This document shows positions 21,201 through 27,900 of a DNA stretch of 64,000 bases, in pieces. A model generated the notes under the pieces. That model was not told where the DNA came from. It did no database searches and saw nothing but the letters and a program-made list of their open reading frames with translations. The position numbers were made by a program, and so were the translations under genes. Position 1 is the stretch's first letter, and each line of letters opens with the position of its first letter. The DNA comes from Falciphora oryzae (Eukaryota; Ascomycota; Sordariomycetes; Magnaporthales; Magnaporthaceae): contig JNVV01000019.1 in assembly GCA_000733355.1 (NCBI GenBank), positions 523,897-587,896 of the forward strand, read 5' to 3'.

Positions 21201-21278
21201 TATCGGGTGACCGGGGTCCAGGTGCCGGGCCTCCCGGTCGTGGATGACGACGTGCGTAAGTCAAAGGAGACAAAATAG
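15228..21278 (+). CDS. SLH1: ASCC3/Slh1-type Ski2-like RNA helicase (ribosome quality control trigger)
   Basis: A single 2016-residue exon with two helicase cassettes, each followed by a Sec63-like domain. Cassette 1 has Walker A APTGAGKT (302-309) and DEVH (424-427). Cassette 2 has GSPTGSGKT (1163-1171) and DEIH (1268-1271). The QIFGRAGRPQF and QMLGRAGRPQF motif VI blocks are intact in both. Length matches Slh1/ASCC3 (about 2000). The N-terminal helical region (SEEELQPALTDLLGFDDLDF) suits Slh1 better than spliceosomal Brr2. Known of the family: Slh1 (Rqt2) splits collided ribosomes within the RQT complex and represses translation of non-poly(A) RNA. Odd points are the lack of introns over 6 kb and two low-complexity inserts in the C-terminal part (KKGKGKN and a Gly-rich loop). 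Both ATPase cassettes look competent. Confidence 0.93.
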   Translation: MSAKVVGESIAQWRAQVTAMKAAIAALDLPPRSGSGDDDYDDDDDFGSSTSLGASGHDVWDFISDDELDEIDFDDEPDYGGGASDSPYGAQWLAPRCDQVASRRGGLSSGSLQDQILVLLRSSRSEEELQPALTDLLGFDDLDFVIDLISNRQAVLAGNESESDGTLMGPGGSRLLNKAQREEALRRQDFKHKNATLAAADFKEPQYPHVYRAFNPGNSLNHAGKRYALPVGSERLEFPKYEEYFIPAGKPGTLWPGHTLVPIAEMDGLCQRTFKGYKSLNRMQSLVYPIAYKTSENMLVCAPTGAGKTDAAMLTILHTISQYVTPNPLENMTATEFAVQAEDFKIVYVAPMKALAAEITEKLGKRLAWLGIRCREYTGDMHLTKAEIVQTQIIVTTPEKWDVVTRKGTGDTELVQKVRLLIIDEVHMLHDERGAVLESLVARTERQVESTQSLIRIVGLSATLPNFIDVADFLKVNRYQGLFYFDASFRPVPLEQHFIGVKGKAGSKLSRENLDEVAFDKVREMLERDHQVMVFVHSRRDTMQSAKMLYEKAVDQVCVDLFDPSNHPKYENAVRDMKTCKARELRDLLPKGLGIHHAGMSRSDRNLMERLFAEGVLKVLCCTATLAWGVNLPAAAVVIKGTQVYSAQEGKFVDLGILDVLQIFGRAGRPQFEDTGIGMICTTADKLPHYLTAVTDQLPIESRFSSKLVDNLNAEISLGTVTSIPEAVQWIGYSYLFVRMRKNPMAYGIGWAEFEQDPELVQRRRDLAIQAARTLQQNQMVIFNETTEELRSKDIGRISSQFYILHSSIQIFNKMMTPYATEADILKMISMSGEFDNIQSRDSEAKELTRMRHEPRIVPCDVGEGIDTPQAKTNILLQAYISKAQPEDFALTNDLNYVAQQAGRICRALFMIALNRRWGHQCLVLLTLAKSIEKRVWPFQHPLHQFELPKPILNQLDAKEALTIGALRDMEPAEIGGLVHNHGAGTKVANILSHFPTISVEAEIAPLNRDVLRIRLYIYPDFRWSDRIHGTSESYYVWVENSETSQIYHHEFFILSRRKLHDDHELNFTIPLADPLPTQIYVRAVSDRWLGAETVTPVSFQHLIRPDTESVYTDLLDLQPLPITALKNPALEEVYAQRFQYFNPMQTQIFHTLYHTPANVLLGSPTGSGKTVAAELAMWWAFRERPGSKVVYIAPMKALVRERVRDWGGRLARPMGLKLVELTGDNTPDTRTIKDADVIITTPEKWDGISRSWQTRGYVRQVSLVIIDEIHLLAGDRGPILEIIVSRMNYIAASTKSSVRLLGMSTACANATDLGNWLGVKEGLFNFRHSVRPVPLELYIDGFPEVRGFCPLMQSMNRPTFLAVKNHSPDKPVIVFVPSRRQTRLTAKDLINLCGMEDNPRRFLNMDEDDLQLNLARVKDDSLKEAISFGIGLHHAGLVESDRQLAEELFLNNKIQILVATSTLAWGVNLPAHLVVVKGTQFYDAKIEGYRDMDLTDVLQMLGRAGRPQFDNSGVARIFTQDSKKDFYKHFLHTGFPVESSLHTVLDNHLGAEVSAETIVTKQDALDYLTWTFFFRRLHKNPSYYGLEIAAEEQTSIAAQEAANDFMISMVDKSLSELAESQCVEVYPNGDVDPTPLGKIMSYYYLSHKTIRHLARHARAGASFADALSWMCRATEYDELPVRHNEDLINAELSRALPIPADDAAFGGLPMWDPHVKAFLLLQAHMSRVGLPITDYVGDQTSVLDQSIRIIQASIDVLTELGYLSSCLEMIKLLQCVKSARWPTDPPMSILPGVNPETLSNSGNKKGKGKNAAENADGGHAGTALTKLTAMVSGQWNKLARDLSIPQSQQARFLRAVSVLPSVGVSVEDVKAGSLTVALKRLNAVVERDGRIFAPKYPKPQTEGWFVVVGDLATDEIVAVKRVGWFSQSSSSGGKGKNDGGGAGGGGIGPGSKPVARAVIKLPDPDPDSEAGRNGRKLDVLVVSDAYVGMEYRVTGVQVPGLPVVDDDVRKSKETK

Positions 21279-21511
21279 TTGAAGGGTCTAAGGGGAAGTG
21301 TAGAAAATGTATAAACGACGAGCATATGAAAAAGGTAGATGTAGAGGATGGGCCACATAGAAACCCAACATAGACAGCCTCTGAAATGATTATGACACGA
21401 CACTTAGCATTTGAATGTTGGAAAATTCTGTGTATTTTCACGTTTTATGAAGCAGTGATGAGTTCTAGACATACCGGGTCACTGCTTTGTTCCTAGACGG
21501 CAACATCCAGA

Positions 21512-22342
21512 TCAGGCGCCAGGACCGAGATACTTCTCCAGGTCGACGTTGCCGAAGATTTGCTGACGAAGCCGCTCCGTCCTCTTCCTATCCTCCTCGG
21601 CCTTCTTGCGCACTTTGCCGGCATCGAGCGTCTCGGGCTTCTTTTTGACAGCAGCTGCTCCCCCAGCCTTCTTTGCCGCCGCCTCGTCGTCGGCTCCGAT
21701 CCCCAGCCTGTCCTTGCGGGGCTTGGGCTTGAGCGGGAACGCGATGCCCTGGGACTCGGCTCCCAGCCCTTTGCGCGAGTCCGGGTCCCAGCCGTACGAT
21801 TGCAGCACCGCCAGCCCCATGCGGGACCGGTCCAGTGCGGAGGGTGGGTGTGAGTGCGCGAGGCTCACCTGGTGGGCCAGAGAGGCCCCGTGCCTCTGGC
21901 GGAGAGTGAGGTTGCTGTTGCTGCTGGTTTCGTCGTCGGTGCTGGCGACGGGCAGCTTACACACCTCGCAAATTTCAACAGCGGCCGACGACGATTTACC
22001 AGCTGCAAGAATCTTCACTTCTTCACCTGTGCCTTCCTTTGTTGGTGACTCCCCAGCCAATGAAGACGCCTCTGACTTTGATGACTTCATCACGATGCTT
22101 AGGTACAGCTCGGCGGCGGATTGGCCAGCATTCGGCTGCGATGCAGCGCCATCGGCCGATGAAGTGGGGGTGGATGCAGGTACGAACTTGATGGGGCGCT
22201 TCGAGATGCCGCTCCCGAAGGGCTTTTTGTGGTGGAGCGGAACGCCGTCGTCGAGGCCGTCGTCGAGGCCGTCGTCGAGGCCATCGTCGTCGACGGCGTT
22301 GGCGTCGTCATTATGGCGGCGGCGACTCATGTTTCCATTCAT
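21512..22342 (-). CDS. G-patch domain protein (CMG1/GPANK1-like)
   Basis: A single exon of 276 residues. The N-terminus is acidic, with a perfect tandem DGLD repeat, followed by VPLHHKKPFGSGISKRPIKF. The middle is Ser-rich with a Cys pair (CEVCKLP). A block reading LRQRHGASLAHQVSLAHSHP leads to a G-patch: MGLAVLQSYGWDPDSRKGLG at about residues 175-194, then LKPKPRKDRLGIG. The C-terminus is a Lys/Arg-rich helix ending in IFGNVDLEKYLGPGA. The architecture resembles yeast YLR271W (CMG1) and human GPANK1. G-patch proteins bind RNA or activate DEAH helicases, but the partner is unknown. The ATG at 22330 (MSRRRHND) may be the true start, since the four preceding residues are not obviously conserved. 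Its 3' end is 233 bp from that of SLH1. Confidence 0.85.
   Translation of the reverse strand: MNGNMSRRRHNDDANAVDDDGLDDGLDDGLDDGVPLHHKKPFGSGISKRPIKFVPASTPTSSADGAASQPNAGQSAAELYLSIVMKSSKSEASSLAGESPTKEGTGEEVKILAAGKSSSAAVEICEVCKLPVASTDDETSSNSNLTLRQRHGASLAHQVSLAHSHPPSALDRSRMGLAVLQSYGWDPDSRKGLGAESQGIAFPLKPKPRKDRLGIGADDEAAAKKAGGAAAVKKKPETLDAGKVRKKAEEDRKRTERLRQQIFGNVDLEKYLGPGA
22245..22280. repeat. Three perfect 12-bp tandem repeats inside the G-patch gene
   Basis: Three adjacent identical 12-mers (unit CCGTCGTCGAGG on the plus strand) encode the DGLD repeat near the N-terminus of the G-patch protein. Unit length is a multiple of three, so copy-number change would preserve the frame. Confidence 0.9.
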
Positions 22343-22955
22343 CTCTGAATTGCTTTACACAGCATTCAGAATGTCTTGGCCAGAAGTGACTGGAGGGGTT
22401 GCCTCGGTTGAATCTGCGGTGCGAGGGGTAGCCTAGGCAAGGTACTGGTTGCACACCTTGGATGCGTCAGCAATACGGTGCCAACATTCACGTATTGTTG
22501 AGCTGTAGGTGAGTGTGCCTTGTAAAAACCAACGCGGCCATCTGAGATTGGGTGCCTTTCAGGGGCGAAGTTGGCAGGTGGCGGGGCTCTGGCGCTGAAA
22601 CAGTGTGGAAATGTGGGTTCACACCCCCTTGAAGGTGCGGTGAGCATCTCAGCAACCATCGCGAAAGCACATGACGAGGCTAGCGGAAGCGGCCGCCGGA
22701 ATCTAGAACACTGCCGAGCTGAGCGACCTGAAGATAAAGCGGCACAGCGGTCGCCTCGATTTCCGTCGCTACCCCTCCAGACCACACGCAAACCCACCTG
22801 GACAGCTGATCTGTTTGGGTGAAATGATCGTCTTAACCACATCCCATTGACCACTCAGAGCACAACCAATCTCCGTTGAGGACACGGCTTCAATTCTTAC
22901 ACGTAGCCTGGCTTGAGCCACCCCCTGCTGCCACAGCAGCAACACCTCGGACGCC
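22343..22955. promoter_or_regulatory. Shared divergent promoter region, G-patch gene / dehydrogenase
   Basis: These 613 bp lie between divergent start codons and should contain both promoters. No TATA box or known operator was recognised. Confidence 0.45.
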
Positions 22956-24620
22956 ATGCCTATCCCGTTTCTGGCCAGCGTCATCCTCGACGAGTACCCG
23001 CCATGGCTCCCCGAGCCGCGGGTGCTCCTCAAGGCCGGCAGCGCCCTGGCCGCGCTGGTGCTGACCAAAAAATACTTTTCGGGCTCGTCCAACCCGGCCG
23101 AGCGGGACCTGCACGGCAAGGTCATCATGATCACGGGTGGCACGTCCGGCATTGGCGCTGTGACGGCTATTGAGATCGCCAAGCGCGGCGGCCAGGTGAT
23201 CCTGCTGACGCGCCAGCCCGCCTCGGACCCCTTCATCGTCGAGCTGGTCGACGACATGCGCGCCAAGGCCGGCCACCAGATGATCTACGCCGAGCAGGTC
23301 GACCTCGAGTCGCTGTACAGCGTGCGCAAGTTCGCCACGCGCTGGATCGACAACGCCCCACCGCGCCGCCTCGACGCCATCGTCCTGTGCGCCGCCACCC
23401 TCACCCCGGGCGGCAACCCGCGCGAGGAGACGGAGGACGGCATCGAGCGCGACTGGCAGGTCAACTTCCTGGCCAACTACCACCTGCTGGCTATCCTCAG
23501 CCCCGCCCTGAAGATCCAGCCCTTCGATCGCGACGTGCGTGTCGTGATTGCCACCTGCCCGTCGTATATCCAGTCCCCGCCTCTTCGCACCGCCCTCGCC
23601 GAGATTGCCAACGGCGGCAGCGCCGCTGAGGGTGGGGTGGTACCAGGCGCCGCCACGTGGTCCCCCGGCGCAGCGTACGCGCGCAGCAAGCTCGCACTCA
23701 TGACGTTTGGCCGGTCCTTCCAGAAGCACCTGGACTCGTATAAGCGGCCCGACGGCCTGCCCATGAACGCGCGCGTCTTCTTCGTCGACCCGGGCCACTG
23801 CCGCACGGCAGGCATGACGCGCTGGATCACGCGCGGCTCGCTATGGGGCCTGCTCGCCTACGTCGGCCTCTATCCGGTCTCGTGGCTGTTCCTCAAGAGC
23901 GCCTCGGGCGGCGCGCAGTCGATCCTGTACGCGCTCATGGAGGGCTCCCTGCTGCGCGGCTCCGGCGGCAAGCTCATCAAGGAGTGCAGGGTCGTCGACT
24001 TTGCGCGCACCGACACCGACGACAAGGCCGTTGCCAAGGAGCTTTGGGAGTCTACCGATGCCCTCATCGAGAGGACCGAGAAGGAGCAGGCGATCGTGCG
24101 GGCCAAGAGAAAGAAGGACAAGAAGAGGGCCAAGGATGAGGAGGATAGGGCGCGGGAGAAGGAGGAGAAGGCCCAGGAGATGGAGGCGCTGGCCGAGACC
24201 ATCAAGAAGAACAAGGCCGCCAAGGAGGCGCAGAAGAGCAAGGGTAAAGAGAGGGAGGGCAGGGAGAGGGAGAGGGAGAGGGAGCCCAAGGAAAAGGAGG
24301 CTAAGGAGAAGGAAAGCAGCGACAGGGAGCACAGGGACAAGGGCAGGGAGCATAGGGACAGAGACAGAGAGCACAGGGACAGGGACAGGGAGCACAGGGA
24401 CAGGGACAGGGAGCACAAGGACAGGGAGCGCAAGGGAAAGGAAAAGGAGAGCAGGAAGGGAAAGGACAAGGAGGACAAGTACACGGATGAGCCCAGGCTC
24501 AAGAAACGGGGATCGCAGGAAAGCTTGAGGAGGAAGAGTTCCAAGGAAAGCCTGAGGAGGAAGAGCTCCAAGGAGAGCTTGAGGGAGAAGGGGTCCTCGT
24601 CGCGTTCGCACAGGAAGTAG
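22956..24620 (+). CDS. Short-chain dehydrogenase/reductase with long charged repeat tail
   Basis: A single exon of 554 residues. Residues about 50-350 form a Rossmann SDR domain: the cofactor motif TGGTSGIG (60-67), a CAATLTPGG segment in place of NNAG, and the catalytic YARSK (Tyr241, Lys245). A hydrophobic stretch near the N-terminus (AGSALAALVL) and another around LLAYVGLYPVSWLFL suggest membrane association, as in retinol dehydrogenase-like SDRs. After about residue 375 the protein becomes a highly charged Lys/Glu/Arg tail of about 180 residues, probably helical or disordered. It carries repeated DREHRD units and two to three near-repeats of SSKESLRRK. The substrate is unknown. The tail is in the same uninterrupted frame and ends in SSRSHRK, so it appears genuine rather than a misjoined gene. 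Confidence 0.85.
   Translation: MPIPFLASVILDEYPPWLPEPRVLLKAGSALAALVLTKKYFSGSSNPAERDLHGKVIMITGGTSGIGAVTAIEIAKRGGQVILLTRQPASDPFIVELVDDMRAKAGHQMIYAEQVDLESLYSVRKFATRWIDNAPPRRLDAIVLCAATLTPGGNPREETEDGIERDWQVNFLANYHLLAILSPALKIQPFDRDVRVVIATCPSYIQSPPLRTALAEIANGGSAAEGGVVPGAATWSPGAAYARSKLALMTFGRSFQKHLDSYKRPDGLPMNARVFFVDPGHCRTAGMTRWITRGSLWGLLAYVGLYPVSWLFLKSASGGAQSILYALMEGSLLRGSGGKLIKECRVVDFARTDTDDKAVAKELWESTDALIERTEKEQAIVRAKRKKDKKRAKDEEDRAREKEEKAQEMEALAETIKKNKAAKEAQKSKGKEREGREREREREPKEKEAKEKESSDREHRDKGREHRDRDREHRDRDREHRDRDREHKDRERKGKEKESRKGKDKEDKYTDEPRLKKRGSQESLRRKSSKESLRRKSSKESLREKGSSSRSHRK
24340..24425 (+). repeat. Degenerate purine repeat encoding DREHRD units
   Basis: Successive 12-18 bp purine-rich units built on AGGGAC and AGGGAGCAC run through this segment of the dehydrogenase tail. 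They encode repeated Asp-Arg-Glu-His-Arg-Asp blocks. The purine/pyrimidine asymmetry is strong over about 24240-24480. Confidence 0.75.
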
Positions 24621-26357
24621 GTAGGTTATGACCAGCTTCGGTAGCGGGGTGCCGCCCACTCAGGAATTTGGCGGTGCCTGCCGGCTGTCTATCAGATGTT
24701 CTCTACCCAGGAGTCCTCACCCTGCCCTCACCTCCCCATCGTGGGCGTGCCTGAGGGTTATAGCTACCCAAATCCCGCCTGCTGTCAAGGTTAAGAGCCA
24801 AGTTGGTGTATGTGGGATGAAGCTGGGTCGCCGAACCGAGACCCAACCTTGTACCCTCCTCTGCAAGAACCTCTTGGCTGCGGGTTCGACCCCAGGTGCA
24901 AGCTCCCGATTTTCGTGCCAGGCCGATTATCGGTTGTTTGTACCTAATTAAAATCCCGACCGCCAAACCGACCGACGAACCGACCCGACCGTGTGCCCGC
25001 ATACGCCGAGAAGAGGTGTGCAACGACACATCTAAGAGTTTGGAGGATTGGGTTGGAGACCCCGGCCGAAGTAAACCCCGAGGGAGTTTCGTAGCTGCCT
25101 ACCCTAAACGGTGTGGTCCTTGTGGCGTGACCGAATGGCTAGGCAGTGAGCTTTTGCTTTTTATTAATTGAATCTCGTAGTGTTAGTTGGCGCCCGTTGC
25201 CAAGTCACCTTTTTGCTTTTTCCCTTTTTGATACCTGGTGATGCCAACCAGTCAGCTATATCCGGACCTGCCTTTTTGGTGTTTTTGGTGGGGCGGTTCA
25301 AAGAGCCGCAGCACCACCAACTCGCCGTTTCGGTTCAAGCGCGAACGATGACGGAATTGAATGAACCAAGTGCCGGACCGACCATTTGGAATCGACGACA
25401 GTTGATTGACGGCGGTTTCAATCCGAAGACCGCCCGCGCTGTCGCGGTACACCTCCTCTTTACGCAATTGCATTTTCTATCGACACCACAAATCACGGTC
25501 GCATCCGCAATGTCGAGCAACTACATGCAGGCTGCAGCGACAGCGACAGCGATGCTCCTGCAAGCGACGGCTGCACCACACGCTTCACCGCCGCCAGCAG
25601 CAGCAGCAGCCATGGCTTACGATCCCTCCAAGTGCCACCCCGTCTTTTTCACATCCAGGGCGTGGCGACCAATGCCGGGCAGACCAAACGCAGCCTGGCA
25701 GAGTCCCATCGCCTACGGATACGCCTACCAGGACTCGCGAAGACAGGCCGAGGCCGTTTCTCCGAGATTATAACAAAAGCAAGCTTCTCCCACCACAGAG
25801 CTTGTGCTGGAATGGCGCCCTGAGAGGACTGACTATCGAAGCGCTCCATCGAAGCTTCTCATCACGGCCGAGAGACCTGGCGACTCGCAATCGAAGGAGC
25901 AGAGTTGGCACTGAACAGGGACATATGGAGTACCTAATTCGCTTTTCGAATCGTTTTTCTTCCTATGTGTCGACTCAAATACCCAAAAGAAGAGGAGGCG
26001 GGAACTGGGGTTGCTGCATGGATGGATGCACAAGACTAAGAGTCGTACATCGTGCGTAAATGTATAATGGCTTCAGAGGGAACTAAATCCTGACACCCGC
26101 TGATGGGTCGTGTTTTTTTTTGCCTCTGGCCGCTCCGTCCATGACAAAGGAAATTGGTACTGCCATACCGAGCAAAATCGAGGCGTGTAGTACGAGCCAA
26201 AAACGCCAATCTGAGTGAAGACCAATAAAACCGGTCACATAATACAAGAGTAGGGAAGCAAATCGAAGCGAGGAAGGAAAAAAAGACAGGAAGGAGAGAG
26301 GAATAACAAATAATAAAATAGGTCAAGAAAGGGAAGGATAGCTCAGCCACCGACCCG
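24621..26357. other. Intergenic between convergent dehydrogenase and NYV1-like gene; possible tRNA-like fragments
   Basis: A 1.7 kb stretch between facing 3' ends. It contains a B-box-like word (GGTTCGACCCC at about 24882-24895), an A-box-like word (TGACCGAATGGCTAGG at about 25127-25142) and a run of CCGAC units at 24959-24990. An open frame at 25168-25773 encodes an Ala-rich, low-complexity peptide without a recognisable domain, and I do not call it a gene. Nothing here is a complete tRNA. Confidence 0.4.
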
Positions 26358-27184
26358 TCACGAGTGCTTGACGGCGATGATGATGGTCAGCAGGATCAAG
26401 ACCATGACGAGGCCGAGCAGACCCATGAGCTTGACGTTCTTCCACCACATCTGGCGCTTGAGCCCGCGGCTGCGGACGCGGAACTCGCGGGCGGAGCCGC
26501 CGAGGCGGTCCGTCTTGTCGACGAGCAGGTCGATGCGCTCGCCCCGCTCGAGCAGCCCTTCGATGTTGCGCGTCATGATGCCCCTGACGTCGTCGATCTC
26601 GCGCTGGACGTTGTGGACGGCATCGTCGCGGCCGGAGCGGGTGGTGCCAAACTCGACCATGAGGCGGCGCAGCTCGCCGTTGAACGAGGCGGCGCCGTAG
26701 TTTGGCTGGTCGGCAAAGTCGGTCGTGTCGGGCGGGTACTCGTCGAGGAAGCGGCGGCGGATCTCGAACAGGTAGCCGAACGGCACGCTCCGGCCGACCG
26801 ACGAGTCGGCGATGACGAGGAAGGTGAGGCCGCCCGCGCTGGCGGCGTGCGGGCCGTGCTCCGCGGGCGACTCGGCGACGTAGTGGATGTGGTGGGCGCC
26901 GTGCGTGTACGTCAGCTTCTGCGCCGACGCGTGGCTGATCTTGGGCAGGACCAGCGACGCCAGCGACGAGGTTTGCGACGACGCCGACGTCGTGCACTCG
27001 GCGAGGATCGTGCTGTTGTGTGCTATGCACGAGCTGTGGGTTGGTCGCGCATGGGCGCGGTCAGTTGGCAGTCTTGCAAGAGCCTCGCTCGGTGATGAAG
27101 CCGAGGCATGGTCGGTCTTTTGGTCTGGGCCAGGGGCTCCGCCTACTATAGGAGCGGCGTTGCCGGAGTCGACGACGAAGCCAT
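26358..27184 (-). CDS. Longin-type vacuolar R-SNARE, NYV1/VAMP7-like
   Basis: Two exons (27184-27147, 27033-26358) give 237 residues. The GT-AG intron splits a Tyr codon (TA|C). The N-terminus, MASSSTPATPLLYSCIAHNS, opens a longin domain that runs to about residue 125. The SNARE motif follows: VQREIDDVRGIMTRNIEGLL, then ERGERIDLLVDKTDRL, with the zero-layer Arg. A C-terminal membrane anchor is clear (LMGLLGLVMVLILLTIIIAV). This arrangement fits VAMP7/Nyv1, which mediates vacuole and late-endosome fusion. Sec22 shares the layout, but its longin sequence differs. It is divergent to SUV3. Confidence 0.88.
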
Positions 27185-27900
27185 CGTGTCTGTGTGTGTA
27201 TGTGTTTTATCGTGGGGTGTTCGGGCGGATGGTGGTGTAGATTCGATGACGAGTCCAACTTGTAGCGCTGTTGGTTGGTTGGCAGACTGGCTGGCAGTGG
27301 TCGGCGACTTGCGTGGACGGTTCTAGGTTGCCTGGGCGTCTGGCGCCGAATCGGCTGGCTTTCTAGTATTTATCGCTCGCTCTTCGGCCGGCTCGTCAGG
27401 TCAAAGTGCCGTCTCGTCAGCGTTTGGAATGATCTCCAGGGCCAGGTGTACGCTGCAGTTCGATTTCAGTTTCAATCGTAAATATGCGACCGACATCCGC
27501 GTCGCTGGGGCCTGGAGACGGGCTTCCCCATGCTATTTGACGATGCTGCATGATGACGCTGCCACTGGCGTGCTCCGACCCCAGCCGGGTAAACTGCGGG
27601 ACTCCCGTTTCCCCACCGCCGCGGCGCCACGGTACACATGGTGATAAGATAATGGAGCCTGCATCATAATTTTTTTTCTTTCCCGACCGAGATGGGGGCT
27701 GACTCCCGCTCCCGGTGCCCGCGATGGGACTCGAGGCCGGTGACGGAGCGAATCTTCAACAGCTCTCAAGTTTGAGTTGCCGCCAAGGCAATTCTTCTCA
27801 TTAAACCGCGAGAAAGGCCTCGTTACAATTCACACCCGCGGTCCCGAACCCGCCGAAGAGATAGGACCAGAATGTCCCTGGCATCCCCACGCCCCGCGTC
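27185..27900. promoter_or_regulatory. Shared divergent promoter region, NYV1-like / SUV3
   Basis: A 716 bp region between divergent starts. The NYV1-like side has GT-rich runs on the plus strand at 27185-27235. No specific motif is assigned. Confidence 0.45.

Noticed and set aside
23841..24659. 272- and 233-codon minus-strand frames opposite the dehydrogenase tail
   Set aside because: Their Leu/Pro and Leu/Ser repeats simply mirror the purine-rich repeat of the sense strand.
25168..25773. 201-codon frame between the dehydrogenase and NYV1-like genes
   Set aside because: It is Ala/Thr-rich, low-complexity, and lacks a conserved block or promoter-like context. It may be chance.
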